Of a DNA stretch of 7,348 bases, positions 1 to 6,500 are shown piece by piece; positions within the stretch are counted from its first letter, which is position 1; each line of letters opens with the position of its first letter. The position numbers and the translations under genes were made by a program. The notes under the pieces are model-generated. The model ran no database searches. It had not been told where the DNA came from and saw only the letters and a list, made by a program, of their open reading frames with translations. This DNA is from Gammaproteobacteria bacterium (GTDB lineage: Bacteria; Pseudomonadota; Gammaproteobacteria; HK1). The DNA lies in the NCBI GenBank assembly GCA_020444775.1, contig JAGRHX010000072.1, forward strand, positions 1 through 7,348, given 5' to 3'.

Positions 1-635
1 TGGCGCAGATTCAAGACAACCTGCGGGCCGAACGCCCGCCGCGCGACATCGCTCAGGTGCCCACGCCCACCCCGCCGCCGGCCCCCACCGACACCCCTGC
101 TGCGCCGGAGGAACCGACAGCCGCCCCCACCGAGGCAGTAGCGGCTGTGCCGATGACCGCCCAGGAAGCCTATGAGTTCGTGCTGGCCGAGATGCCGCCC
201 GATCAAGCCGTCGATGCCGGGATCATTGAAATGCAAACGTCAGCCTTAGGGTTTCTCCAGCCTGACGGGACCTCCACCAGTTGGAGCGTGAAATTATACT
301 CTCCCGCGACCGAAAAGATGACCACAGCTTTCTTTGTTGAGGGGCAGATGCAACAGTTCCAGACAGTGGACGTGTCACGCGACACAAACCCTGTTTTCTT
401 TGAGAACACGGTGATTCTGGACACCGAGCGCATCTACGACCTGGCCGCCGATGCCAGCGGTGATATTACGGCGGCCGGTTTTGTCCCCAGCGTGGCTTTA
501 ATCAGATACCCGCTCGATGAGACGCTGCCCACCTGGTACGTCAACTACAGCAACCCCGGCACGTACGAGGTCGTTTTCACCGTCATCATCGACGCTCGCA
601 GTGGCGAGGTGATTCAGGCGCTTGATACGCGGTAG
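1..635 (+). CDS. PepSY-like domain protein with Pro/Thr-rich linker (5' partial)
   Basis: The reading frame is open from the left edge (first full codon at position 3) to a TAG stop at 633-635, so the true start and any signal peptide or membrane anchor lie outside the window. The visible part is about 210 residues. It begins with a short charged segment, then roughly 30 residues rich in Pro, Thr, Ala and Glu, a typical flexible linker of secreted or membrane-anchored proteins. A compact domain of about 150 residues follows. Its end, with alternating hydrophobic strands and the phrase VIIDARSGEVIQ, resembles PepSY-type domains, where a beta-hairpin finishes with an A-x-x-G-E-V turn. Such linker-plus-PepSY architectures are common in Chloroflexota. 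The GTG at 57 is probably not the start, because the frame continues upstream without a stop and no ribosome binding site precedes it. The exact function is unknown, and the PepSY assignment is a resemblance only. Confidence 0.6.
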   Translation, partial: AQIQDNLRAERPPRDIAQVPTPTPPPAPTDTPAAPEEPTAAPTEAVAAVPMTAQEAYEFVLAEMPPDQAVDAGIIEMQTSALGFLQPDGTSTSWSVKLYSPATEKMTTAFFVEGQMQQFQTVDVSRDTNPVFFENTVILDTERIYDLAADASGDITAAGFVPSVALIRYPLDETLPTWYVNYSNPGTYEVVFTVIIDARSGEVIQALDTR

Positions 636-637
636 GG

Positions 638-751
638 TCAAAACACGACTGAGTTGAAAGGATAAAAGGACACGAAACAGCTTGGTCTGCTTTTAGGCTC
701 CAACCTTTCGTACTTTTTCGACCCTTTTGAACTGTCGTGTTCTGCTTTTGA
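638..751. repeat. Long imperfect palindrome in the intergenic spacer
   Basis: Nested complementary blocks span the spacer in consistent order: TCAAAA at 638-643 with TTTTGA at 746-751, AACACGAC at 642-649 with GTCGTGTT at 734-741, GTT at 653-655 with AAC at 730-732, AAAGG at 657-661 with CCTTT at 723-727, ACGAAA at 672-677 with TTTCGT at 706-711, and TTGG at 682-685 with CCAA at 700-703. The arms are about 45 nt each with small bulges, leaving a loop near 686-699. It starts three bases after the stop of the upstream gene and ends within the -35 box of the predicted promoter at 748. It could be a large transcript-end hairpin, a decayed miniature inverted-repeat element, or a regulator-binding palindrome. 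No flanking target duplication was recognised. Confidence 0.55.
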
Positions 752-776
752 AAATAATACCCATCCCGATTATACT
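748..776 (+). promoter_or_regulatory. Predicted sigma70-type promoter of the radical SAM gene
   Basis: TTGAAA at 748-753 and TATACT at 771-776 are separated by exactly 17 bp, each one or two bases from the bacterial housekeeping consensus. The box lies in an AT-rich stretch. Transcription would begin near 783, about 60 nt before the TTG start at 845, and the transcript would start just before the hairpin at 790. This is a sequence-based prediction, but the match and spacing are much better than anything else in the window. Confidence 0.6.
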
Positions 777-789
777 AAGGGAAACTGTA

Positions 790-813
790 AAGGGCGGTGA
801 TTCAACCGCCCTT
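790..813 (+). terminator. Perfect 9-bp hairpin: terminator or 5' leader stem-loop
   Basis: AAGGGCGGT (790-798) and ACCGCCCTT (805-813) are perfect reverse complements around a 6-nt GATTCA loop, followed by CTTTAT. The GC-rich stem with a modest T-rich tail resembles a factor-independent terminator, and could end transcription of the upstream gene. It also lies just downstream of the predicted promoter at 748-776, so it would form near the very 5' end of the radical SAM transcript. There it would act as an attenuator or a stabilising leader hairpin. The tail is short for a strong terminator. Confidence 0.55.
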
Positions 814-831
814 CTTTATCTGTGAAAAAAT

Positions 832-836
832 AAGGG
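832..836 (+). promoter_or_regulatory. Ribosome binding site that decides the TTG start
   Basis: AAGGG at 832-836 sits 8 nt before TTG at 845-847. It supports TTG, giving an N-terminus of MRVLLLSTYELG, over the GTG at 797, which lies inside the stem-loop. The same six bases, AAGGGC, form the 5' arm of the hairpin at 790-795. Confidence 0.5.
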
Positions 837-844
837 CAATAACT

Positions 845-1531
845 TTGCGAGTTCTGCTCCTCTCAACCTACGAATTAGGCCGACAGCCTTTCGGCCTGGC
901 CTCGCCGGCGGCCTGGCTACGCGAGACCGGGGCCACGGTCCGCAGTCTCGACCTGTCCCTAGAGCGGCTCGACGCGGCCACCGTGCAAACCGCCGACCTG
1001 GTGGCGTTCTACCTGCCGATGCACATGGCCACCCGCATGGCCGTTCCCGTGATCGAGCAGGTGCGCCGGGCCAACCCGGCCGCCCACCTGTGCTGCTTTG
1101 GCCTCTATGCCCCGGTCAACGCCGCCTATTTGCGCCGGTTGGGCGTGCAAACCATTTTGGGCGGCGAGTTCGAGAGCGGGTTGGTTGAACTGGTCAAACG
1201 ACTGCAAGCGAGTGATGAAATGCTCTCCCCTGCCCCCCTGCTCCCCTGCTCCCCTGACCACCCGCTCCCCTGCCCCCCTGCCCCTCATCGCCCTCGACCG
1301 CCAAACCTTCCGCACCCCCGACCGCAGCGACCTGCCCCCGCTGGCCGACTACGCCCGCCTGCGCACCGGCCCGGCAGAAGAGCGGGTGGTGGGCTACACC
1401 GAGGCCAGCCGGGGCTGCAAGCATCTGTGCCGCCACTGCCCGATTGTGCCGGTCTACGGCGGCCGCTTCCGCATCGTGCAGGCCGAGGTGGTGCTGGCCG
1501 ACATCCGGCAGCAGGTCGCGGCCGGGGCTGA
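845..1531 (+). CDS. CCAEP-tail radical SAM protein, N-terminal cobalamin-binding-like half (frameshifted)
   Basis: This is the first half of one gene whose second half continues in another frame to 2288. From the TTG at 845 the product reads MRVLLLSTYELGRQPFGLAS, and about 125 residues form a Rossmann-like alpha/beta domain. It has the hydrophobic strands expected of the B12-binding-type domain that precedes many radical SAM cores: RVLLLS, DLVAFYLP, HLCCFG and TILGGE. The canonical cobalamin-ligand motif DxHxxG is not seen, so the fold may no longer bind B12 through a histidine. True coding stops at about 1224. Beyond it the frame enters the C-rich octamer array at 1225-1280 and then runs as Pro/Arg-rich nonsense to a stop at 1529-1531. 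Homologous radical SAM proteins carry both halves in one chain, so I read this as a frameshift (natural or from sequencing), not as a separate gene. The start is supported by AAGGG at 832-836 and the promoter at 748-776. Confidence 0.6.
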   Translation: MRVLLLSTYELGRQPFGLASPAAWLRETGATVRSLDLSLERLDAATVQTADLVAFYLPMHMATRMAVPVIEQVRRANPAAHLCCFGLYAPVNAAYLRRLGVQTILGGEFESGLVELVKRLQASDEMLSPAPLLPCSPDHPLPCPPAPHRPRPPNLPHPRPQRPAPAGRLRPPAHRPGRRAGGGLHRGQPGLQASVPPLPDCAGLRRPLPHRAGRGGAGRHPAAGRGRG

Positions 1532-2288
1532 ACACATCACCTTTGGCGACCCCGACTTTTTTAACGGGCCGGGCCACGCCCTGTCGGTGATCGAGGCCCT
1601 GCACCGGGAATTTCCCGAACTAACCTACGATGTGACCATCAAGGTCGAGCATCTGCTCGCGCACCGGACGCTGTTGCCGGAGCTGCGCGACACCAACTGC
1701 TTGTTCATCACCAGCGCGGTCGAGTCGCTGGACGACACGGTGCTCGCCAGGCTGGACAAAGGGCACACTGCGGCGGACTTCATCGAGGCGCATCGGCTGC
1801 TGCGCGCCAACCGGCTGCATCTGGCCCCGACCTTCGTGGCCTTCACCCCCTGGACGAGCCTGAGCGGCTACGCCGAGACGCTGCGGATCATCGCCGAGCA
1901 GGGTCTGGTCGAGGCAATCTCCCCCATCCAGCTCGCCATCAGGCTGCTGATCCCCAAGGGCTCCCGACTGCTCGAGCTGGACGAGATGCAACGCTACATC
2001 GAGCCGTACGACCTGCGAACGCTGGGATATCCGTGGCATCACCCGGAGCCCGCCGTTGACGCCCTGCAGGCCGAGCTGATGGCGCTTGCCGAGCGCGCCG
2101 AGCAGGCCGCCTGGTCGCGTCAACGCTTCTTCGAGCAGGCCTGGGCAACGACCCGCGCGGCACTCGGCTGCTCCGCGGCCAGCATGCCCTGCCCGTCTGG
2201 TCCTGCCGACACCACATCGCCACCGCGAATGAGCGAGGCCTGGTACTGCTGCGCGGAGCCGACCCAGCAGCAGCTCGCAAGCTTCTGA
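1215..2288 (+). CDS. CUAEP/CCAEP-tail radical SAM protein, catalytic half (Cys form)
   Basis: This is the second half of the gene that begins at 845, one frame away. The most upstream ATG in frame that follows the family-like N-terminal part is at 1215, but it has no clear ribosome binding site and the next residues are encoded by repeat, so it is probably not a real start. Counting from it (357 residues), the family sequence resumes at about residue 23 with LIALDRQTF. The radical SAM CxxxCxxC cluster motif is CKHLCRHC at 68-75, which holds the 4Fe-4S cluster that cleaves S-adenosylmethionine. The core continues with ITFGDPDFFNG and a strand with VESLDD, as in the TIM-barrel fold. The last residues, WYCCAEP (CCAEP at 345-349), are the diagnostic tail of the CUAEP/CCAEP family, in which some members have selenocysteine at the second position. 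Here that codon is TGC at 2250-2252, so this is the cysteine form. The substrate is unknown as far as I know. Confidence 0.75.
   Translation: MKCSPLPPCSPAPLTTRSPAPLPLIALDRQTFRTPDRSDLPPLADYARLRTGPAEERVVGYTEASRGCKHLCRHCPIVPVYGGRFRIVQAEVVLADIRQQVAAGAEHITFGDPDFFNGPGHALSVIEALHREFPELTYDVTIKVEHLLAHRTLLPELRDTNCLFITSAVESLDDTVLARLDKGHTAADFIEAHRLLRANRLHLAPTFVAFTPWTSLSGYAETLRIIAEQGLVEAISPIQLAIRLLIPKGSRLLELDEMQRYIEPYDLRTLGYPWHHPEPAVDALQAELMALAERAEQAAWSRQRFFEQAWATTRAALGCSAASMPCPSGPADTTSPPRMSEAWYCCAEPTQQQLASF
1225..1280 (+). repeat. C-rich octamer tandem array inside the radical SAM gene
   Basis: Seven contiguous 8-bp units: CTCCCCTG at 1225, CCCCCCTG at 1233, CTCCCCTG at 1241 and 1249, a divergent ACCACCCG at 1257, CTCCCCTG at 1265 and CCCCCCTG at 1273. 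A partial unit follows at 1281. They resemble the short tandemly repeated repetitive sequences known from filamentous cyanobacteria, and similar C-rich arrays are seen in Chloroflexota. The array lies in the linker between the cobalamin-like domain and the radical SAM core, exactly where the reading frame changes. Unit count changes alter the frame because 8 is not a multiple of 3. Confidence 0.85.
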
Positions 2289-2314
2289 GGCCGCCACATG
2301 CGCCTGACATGCCA

Positions 2315-2345
2315 GCGGTACCGCCCGCTGCTGGCGGGTGACCGC
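2315..2345. terminator. GC hairpin in the convergent gap (possible bidirectional terminator)
   Basis: GCGGT (2315-2319) pairs with ACCGC (2341-2345) and, inside it, CCGCC (2321-2325) pairs with GGCGG (2333-2337), leaving a 7-nt loop. The hairpin lies between the radical SAM stop (2288) and the dapD stop (2369), which face each other. A terminator is therefore expected, but there is no T-run on either side, so it may need Rho or may be only a chance structure in GC-rich DNA. Confidence 0.35.
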
Positions 2346-2368
2346 CACCAGACCAGCGGCCAGGAACG

Positions 2369-3403
2369 TCAGTTGTGCTTGTGCAGGGCCTCGTTGAGCT
2401 CGATCGCGCGACGATTGGTACGGCACTCCACCCGTCCACTCACCGAATTTCGAATGAACAGCATGTCGCTCTGACCGGCGAGATCGCGCGCCTTGACCGT
2501 GTTCACGACCTGGCCGTCCTCGTCGAGCACCGTGACCAGGGTCCCGGCCGTGATGTAGAGCCCGGCCTCGATGGTGCAACGGTCACCCAGCGGGATCCCC
2601 ATCCCGGCGTTCGCGCCCACCAGGCAGTTCGCGCCTAGCGAGTTGACGATGGTGCCGCCGCCGGACAGCGTGCCCATCGTGCTGGCACTGCCCCCCAGAT
2701 CCGAATGCGCACCCATCGTGACGCCCTGCGACAACCGACCTTCGATCATGTTCGGCCCGGCCGCGCCGGCGTTGAAGTTCACGAAGCCCTCGTGCATGAC
2801 CGTGGTCCCCTCACCCAGACTGGCACCGAGTCGCACCCGGATGGCGTCGGCCATGCGGACCCCGGACGGCGCCAGGTAGTTGGACAGCTGCGGGAACTTA
2901 TCGATGCTGTAGACCTGCAGATGCCCACCGCGCAGCCGTGCCTGCAGCTGGCGCTGCTTCAGCTCGCTCGGGTCCACCGCGCCCTCGCTGGTCCAGGCGA
3001 CGTTGGGTAGCACCGCGAACAGGTTCTGCAGGTTCTGGGCGTTCGGCGCGACCAGGCGATGCGACAGCAGATGCAACTTTAGATAGGCCTCGGCCGCGTT
3101 CTCGAGCGCCACGTCCCGACGCAGCAGGGTGAACACAGCGGCCCGATCCGACGGCATCGAATCGACACCTCCAGCGATCGTCAGCAGGCTCTCGGCCAAC
3201 GGCGGAAGTGCCTCTGCCAGCTGTCGAGCGCTGGCCGCGCTCAGTCGTGTCCAGGACTGGTCGTCCGCGAGCCCTACGATGCCAGCGGCGCGCTCGGCGA
3301 GCGCGACCTCGGCCTCGAACACGATGTCGGGGTAGAACACGTCGAGAATGGCTCCCGCGCCATTGAGGCTGGCCACACCGGCCGCCATTGCATGAATGCT
3401 CAT
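2369..3403 (-). CDS. dapD: 2,3,4,5-tetrahydropyridine-2,6-dicarboxylate N-succinyltransferase
   Basis: Cytoplasmic enzyme of the succinylase branch of diaminopimelate and lysine synthesis. It transfers succinyl from succinyl-CoA to tetrahydrodipicolinate. The product is 344 residues from ATG at 3403, the same length as the Pseudomonas aeruginosa enzyme as I recall it. It closely resembles that gammaproteobacterial/actinobacterial DapD type rather than the shorter E. coli type. Landmarks are AYLKLHLLSHRLV (106-118), LPNVAWTSEGAVD (132-144), and a left-handed parallel beta-helix from about 183 to 300 with GEGTTVMHEGFVNF and MIEGR. The Glu of MIEGR (221) matches the residue proposed as catalytic in the Mycobacterium enzyme. 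TMGTLSGGG, GANAGMGIPLGD and EAGLYITAGT follow, and the C-terminus is AIELNEALHKHN. A GTG start at 3421 would add six residues and consume the GGAG element at 3416-3419. I prefer ATG at 3403, which leaves that element as the ribosome binding site at a rather long spacing of about 12 nt. It lies downstream of, and on the same strand as, the regulator gene. Confidence 0.95.
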   Translation of the reverse strand: MSIHAMAAGVASLNGAGAILDVFYPDIVFEAEVALAERAAGIVGLADDQSWTRLSAASARQLAEALPPLAESLLTIAGGVDSMPSDRAAVFTLLRRDVALENAAEAYLKLHLLSHRLVAPNAQNLQNLFAVLPNVAWTSEGAVDPSELKQRQLQARLRGGHLQVYSIDKFPQLSNYLAPSGVRMADAIRVRLGASLGEGTTVMHEGFVNFNAGAAGPNMIEGRLSQGVTMGAHSDLGGSASTMGTLSGGGTIVNSLGANCLVGANAGMGIPLGDRCTIEAGLYITAGTLVTVLDEDGQVVNTVKARDLAGQSDMLFIRNSVSGRVECRTNRRAIELNEALHKHN

Positions 3404-3488
3404 GAGACGATGACTCTCCACTGTTGATGGTCATCACCGCGCATCGACTCGCGCCTGGTCCGGCCGAGGGCGGTGACGACATGCTTCG

Positions 3489-3519
3489 CCTCGGTGCGCG
3501 ATGATGGGCACCTCGGTGC
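3489..3519. promoter_or_regulatory. Direct repeat CCTCGGTGC with 22-bp period (candidate regulator operator)
   Basis: CCTCGGTGC occurs at 3489-3497 and again at 3511-3519, so the two copies start exactly 22 bp apart, about two helical turns. They lie 86-116 nt upstream of the dapD ATG and just after the end of the regulator gene. SARP-family activators of Streptomyces bind direct heptamers spaced by 11 or 22 bp, and the neighbouring regulator carries the same class of winged helix plus BTAD domain. The link is inference, and a 9-mer can repeat by chance in GC-rich DNA. Confidence 0.35.
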
Positions 3520-3538
3520 CAGGATGCCGTGTCCTGGC
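3507..3538. repeat. Two overlapping inverted repeats downstream of the regulator gene
   Basis: GGCACC (3507-3512) and GGTGCC (3515-3520) form a palindrome with a 2-nt centre. GCCAGGA (3518-3524) and TCCTGGC (3532-3538) form a 7-bp stem with a 7-nt loop. The two share bases 3518-3520, so only one can form at a time in RNA. The second lies directly after the regulator stop codon (3540-3542 on the minus strand) and could be its terminator, although no T-run follows. The first could be a protein-binding site. Confidence 0.35.
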
Positions 3539-3539
3539 G

Positions 3540-6500
3540 TCACTCGCGTATCAGATCGGTCTGTTCGATGACCCGCGCGTACAGCGCGTCCATCAGCGCC
3601 GAGCGAGCCTGCACGCCAGCGCTTCGCAGCGCGCGGACATGATCGCGTAGCGGCCCCGCCGCGGCCCTGGCCCGGCCGTGACGCAACAGCAGCTCGACCA
3701 GGGCGATACAGATCGGCTCGGCAAGCGGCTCCACGATCAGACCTCGACGCAATAGCGCGCAGGCCTGGTCGACATTACCCGATCTCTCGATCTCGGCCGC
3801 AAGACCGAGCACGCTCACGATCAGGGCGTCACGCAGCGCCTCGCGGCGCGCCTCGACCACCGCGAGGTCCAGTCCGCTACCGGCCAGGAAAGCGCCCTGG
3901 TATAGATCGCCGATGCGCGCGGCCGCCGCCTCGAGCCGGTTCCAACCCGACAGGTCCTCGACCGGACCCGCGCCGAGCAGCCCGTCGACCCGCTCGAAGA
4001 CCTCGGTGAGCGCCAGGCTATCCACCCAGCAACGTTTGGTGTCGAGCTGGATCAGTCCACCGGTGATGCTCACCACCTGGTCGTCGCCGAGCAGTTTACG
4101 CAAACGTGAAAGGTTGGTGTTGAGCGAGTTGCGAGCATAGGAAGCATCGACGTTTGGCCACAGGGCCGCGGCCAGCGCCTGCTCCGGCACGTCGCGGCCG
4201 CCCATCGCTATCAGCAGCTGCAACAGCAGCATCGGCTTCTGCGCGCGATTCACACGCAAGGTCTCGCCGTCACGCTCGATCTGGAAGCCGCCCAGCGTGC
4301 GCACGCGTATCGGCCAAGGCCAGTCCGAAGGGGGCATGGGCGGCGGCGCCAGTCGACGTTGCTGAATCAGCTCACAAACGAAGTCACGCTCCAGCCCCTC
4401 GGTCAGCGCTACCGCGCACAACCTGGACACGTGGGCCGGCTGCCACCAAAGGAAATGCCTGAAGCCCAACTCGCGTCCGATGGCCAACGCGTGCCGCAAC
4501 GCCAGCATCATCAGCCGGCGTCGCCCGAGTTGCTCGCAGATCGAGGCAAATACCATGAACCCCATGAACTCGAACCATTTGTTCTGTACCGGGCGCATGA
4601 TCCGCCGCGCCAGACGCAGGTGCCGGAACACCGCGCGCCGGTCCCCGACCCCAGCCATCAGATCCGCCATGGCGACCCGACACAAGGCCTCGTAGAACGG
4701 ACAGCCCACCTCGCTGGACAGCGACAAGGCGCGTTGCTGCGCTTCCAGTGCCAGCTCGGTGCGTCCATCCAGCGCCGCTCGCCAGGCCTGGAAATAGTGC
4801 AGACCGGCACGGTCCAGACGACGCGCGCTGGCGGCGAATTCCCCCATCTTCAGCAGCAGCTCGTCGGCGGCAGCCAGATCGCCCGCCCCAAGGGCACCGG
4901 CGACGCCGTTCGAGAGCAGGTGGAAGCTCCACACGTGCACACCGCTGTGCCGGCCGATCTCGATACCGGCCTCCACCGCCCGGCTACAGCGCTCGTGGTC
5001 GGCGGTGAGCATGAAATACATCGACTCGACCGCCTTCAGCGTGGTCAGCACCAGCGGCGACACGTGTGGTCGCTCGCACATCGCCTGCAGCTCATCGATG
5101 AAGCGACGGACCCTGGAGAACTGTCCGGTGTAGTTCAGATTGATCGCCACCAGCAGCTGCGCCGACATTCGCACGTTGGTGTCGTCTATGGACTGCGTTT
5201 CCAATAGCGCACGTTCCGCCCAGCTGGCGATGGACGCGGCCTGCGGGCGTCTGAAGACCAGCGCGATCAGCATGCTCACGCTGAGCCGGGCGCGGGTCTC
5301 GGCGTCGTCGATGTGTGGATCACGCTCGAGCTCGCTGTCGACCACGGCTATCCATCGTTCGAGCTGACTGAGGTCGTCCAGCTCGTAGATGATCGCGTCC
5401 ATGGCCGCCGAGCAGGTCAGCAGACGGCCGCGACGGTCGTCCGGCTGGCGCAACTCGAAAGCCGCCAGTGCCAGCTCGTACAGACGCCGTGCATCACCCG
5501 GCGCGCGCTGCAGTCGACACGTGGCCAGCCAGAAGATCGACCACGGCGAGTAAGGCCAGCGCTGTGCCACGACCTGGTCCGGTTGCCACGCCTCGTGCAA
5601 CAGCTGCGCGGCCCCCGGCAGCAGACCGATCCACGCCTCCACCGTCTCGGCCCGGCCCTGCGCCAGGACCGTCGCGGCGTGGCTGATGACCAGATCCTGA
5701 ACCGATTCCAGATCGCCGATCTCTGCGTACAGGGCGGCCGCCTCGGTGATCCGGTTCTCGGCCTCGAGCAGATTCGCCGAGGCCCGCTGCAGCGCCTGGC
5801 AATTCGTCTCACCGAGCACCGCACGTGCGCGTTGCCGCAGGAACTCCTGTAGCAGTGGGTGACATTGATAGCGTGCCCCGTCGCTGCCGCGTTTCACGCT
5901 GATCAGCTGATTGGTCCGGTGCAGCTGCGCGAGCAGCTCGGACGCCTGCACGATACCGGTCAGCTCCCCGGCCATCGGCGCGGTGATGTCCGGCAGGAAC
6001 GCGGTCTTCAACAGCAGATCGGTGAGTGGCTCGGGCAGGCCATCGAGCAGCTCACCGGCCAGGTAGTCGAAGACCAGCTGCGGCTTGGCGGCGATCCCGA
6101 GATCGTCCGGCAGATCGTCCTGCAGATCTTCCGGGGCGCCGCTCGGCGCGGTCAGCCACAGCCCGTCGGCCATCTGCTGCTCCAGGGTCAGGACCAGTGC
6201 CGCGGCCCAGCCCTCGGTGACCTGATAGAGCCTGGCGAGCATCGTGAGATCAAGGGACGGATGCCAGCGGCTGGCGATCGAACCCGACTCGTCCGGACTC
6301 AGCTTCAGATCGGCCCAGCCGATCAGCTCGACCTGACGGTTGGCGCGCATCCGCACCAGCGCTGGCGGCGGCGGGCCGCGACTGCCGACGATGAGGTTGC
6401 AGCCCGGCGGTAGCATCTGCGCGGCCTCGCGCAGTGCTTCGTGCACACCGGAGCGCGGTGTCAGCTCGTGGTAGTTGTCCAGCACCAGCGCGAAGGATGC

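Noticed and set aside
797..844. GTG at 797 as start of the radical SAM gene
   Set aside because: It lies inside the hairpin, has no ribosome binding site and adds 16 residues not typical of the family. TTG at 845 has AAGGG 8 nt upstream and gives a family-like N-terminus.
1215..1217. ATG at 1215 as an independent start for a separate radical SAM gene
   Set aside because: It has no ribosome binding site, and the next 20 codons are encoded by the C-rich repeat. Homologs keep the N-terminal domain in the same chain.
1225..1280. CRISPR array
   Set aside because: The units are contiguous 8-mers without spacers, much too short for CRISPR repeats.
2247..2288. Possible selenocysteine at the tail or read-through of the TGA at 2286
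   Set aside because: The Sec-equivalent codon is TGC, and TGA at 2286-2288 falls after the CCAEP motif at the usual end of the family, so it is an ordinary stop.
1620..2579. Long minus-strand open frame of 319 codons opposite the radical SAM gene
   Set aside because: It overlaps two well-supported genes, and its product is Arg/Gly/Ala-rich with no recognisable domain. This is typical of GC-rich antisense shadow frames.
4359..5207. Plus-strand open frame of 282 codons inside the regulator gene
   Set aside because: It is fully antisense to the recognised STAND/BTAD protein, rich in Gln, Arg and Pro, and has no family resemblance.
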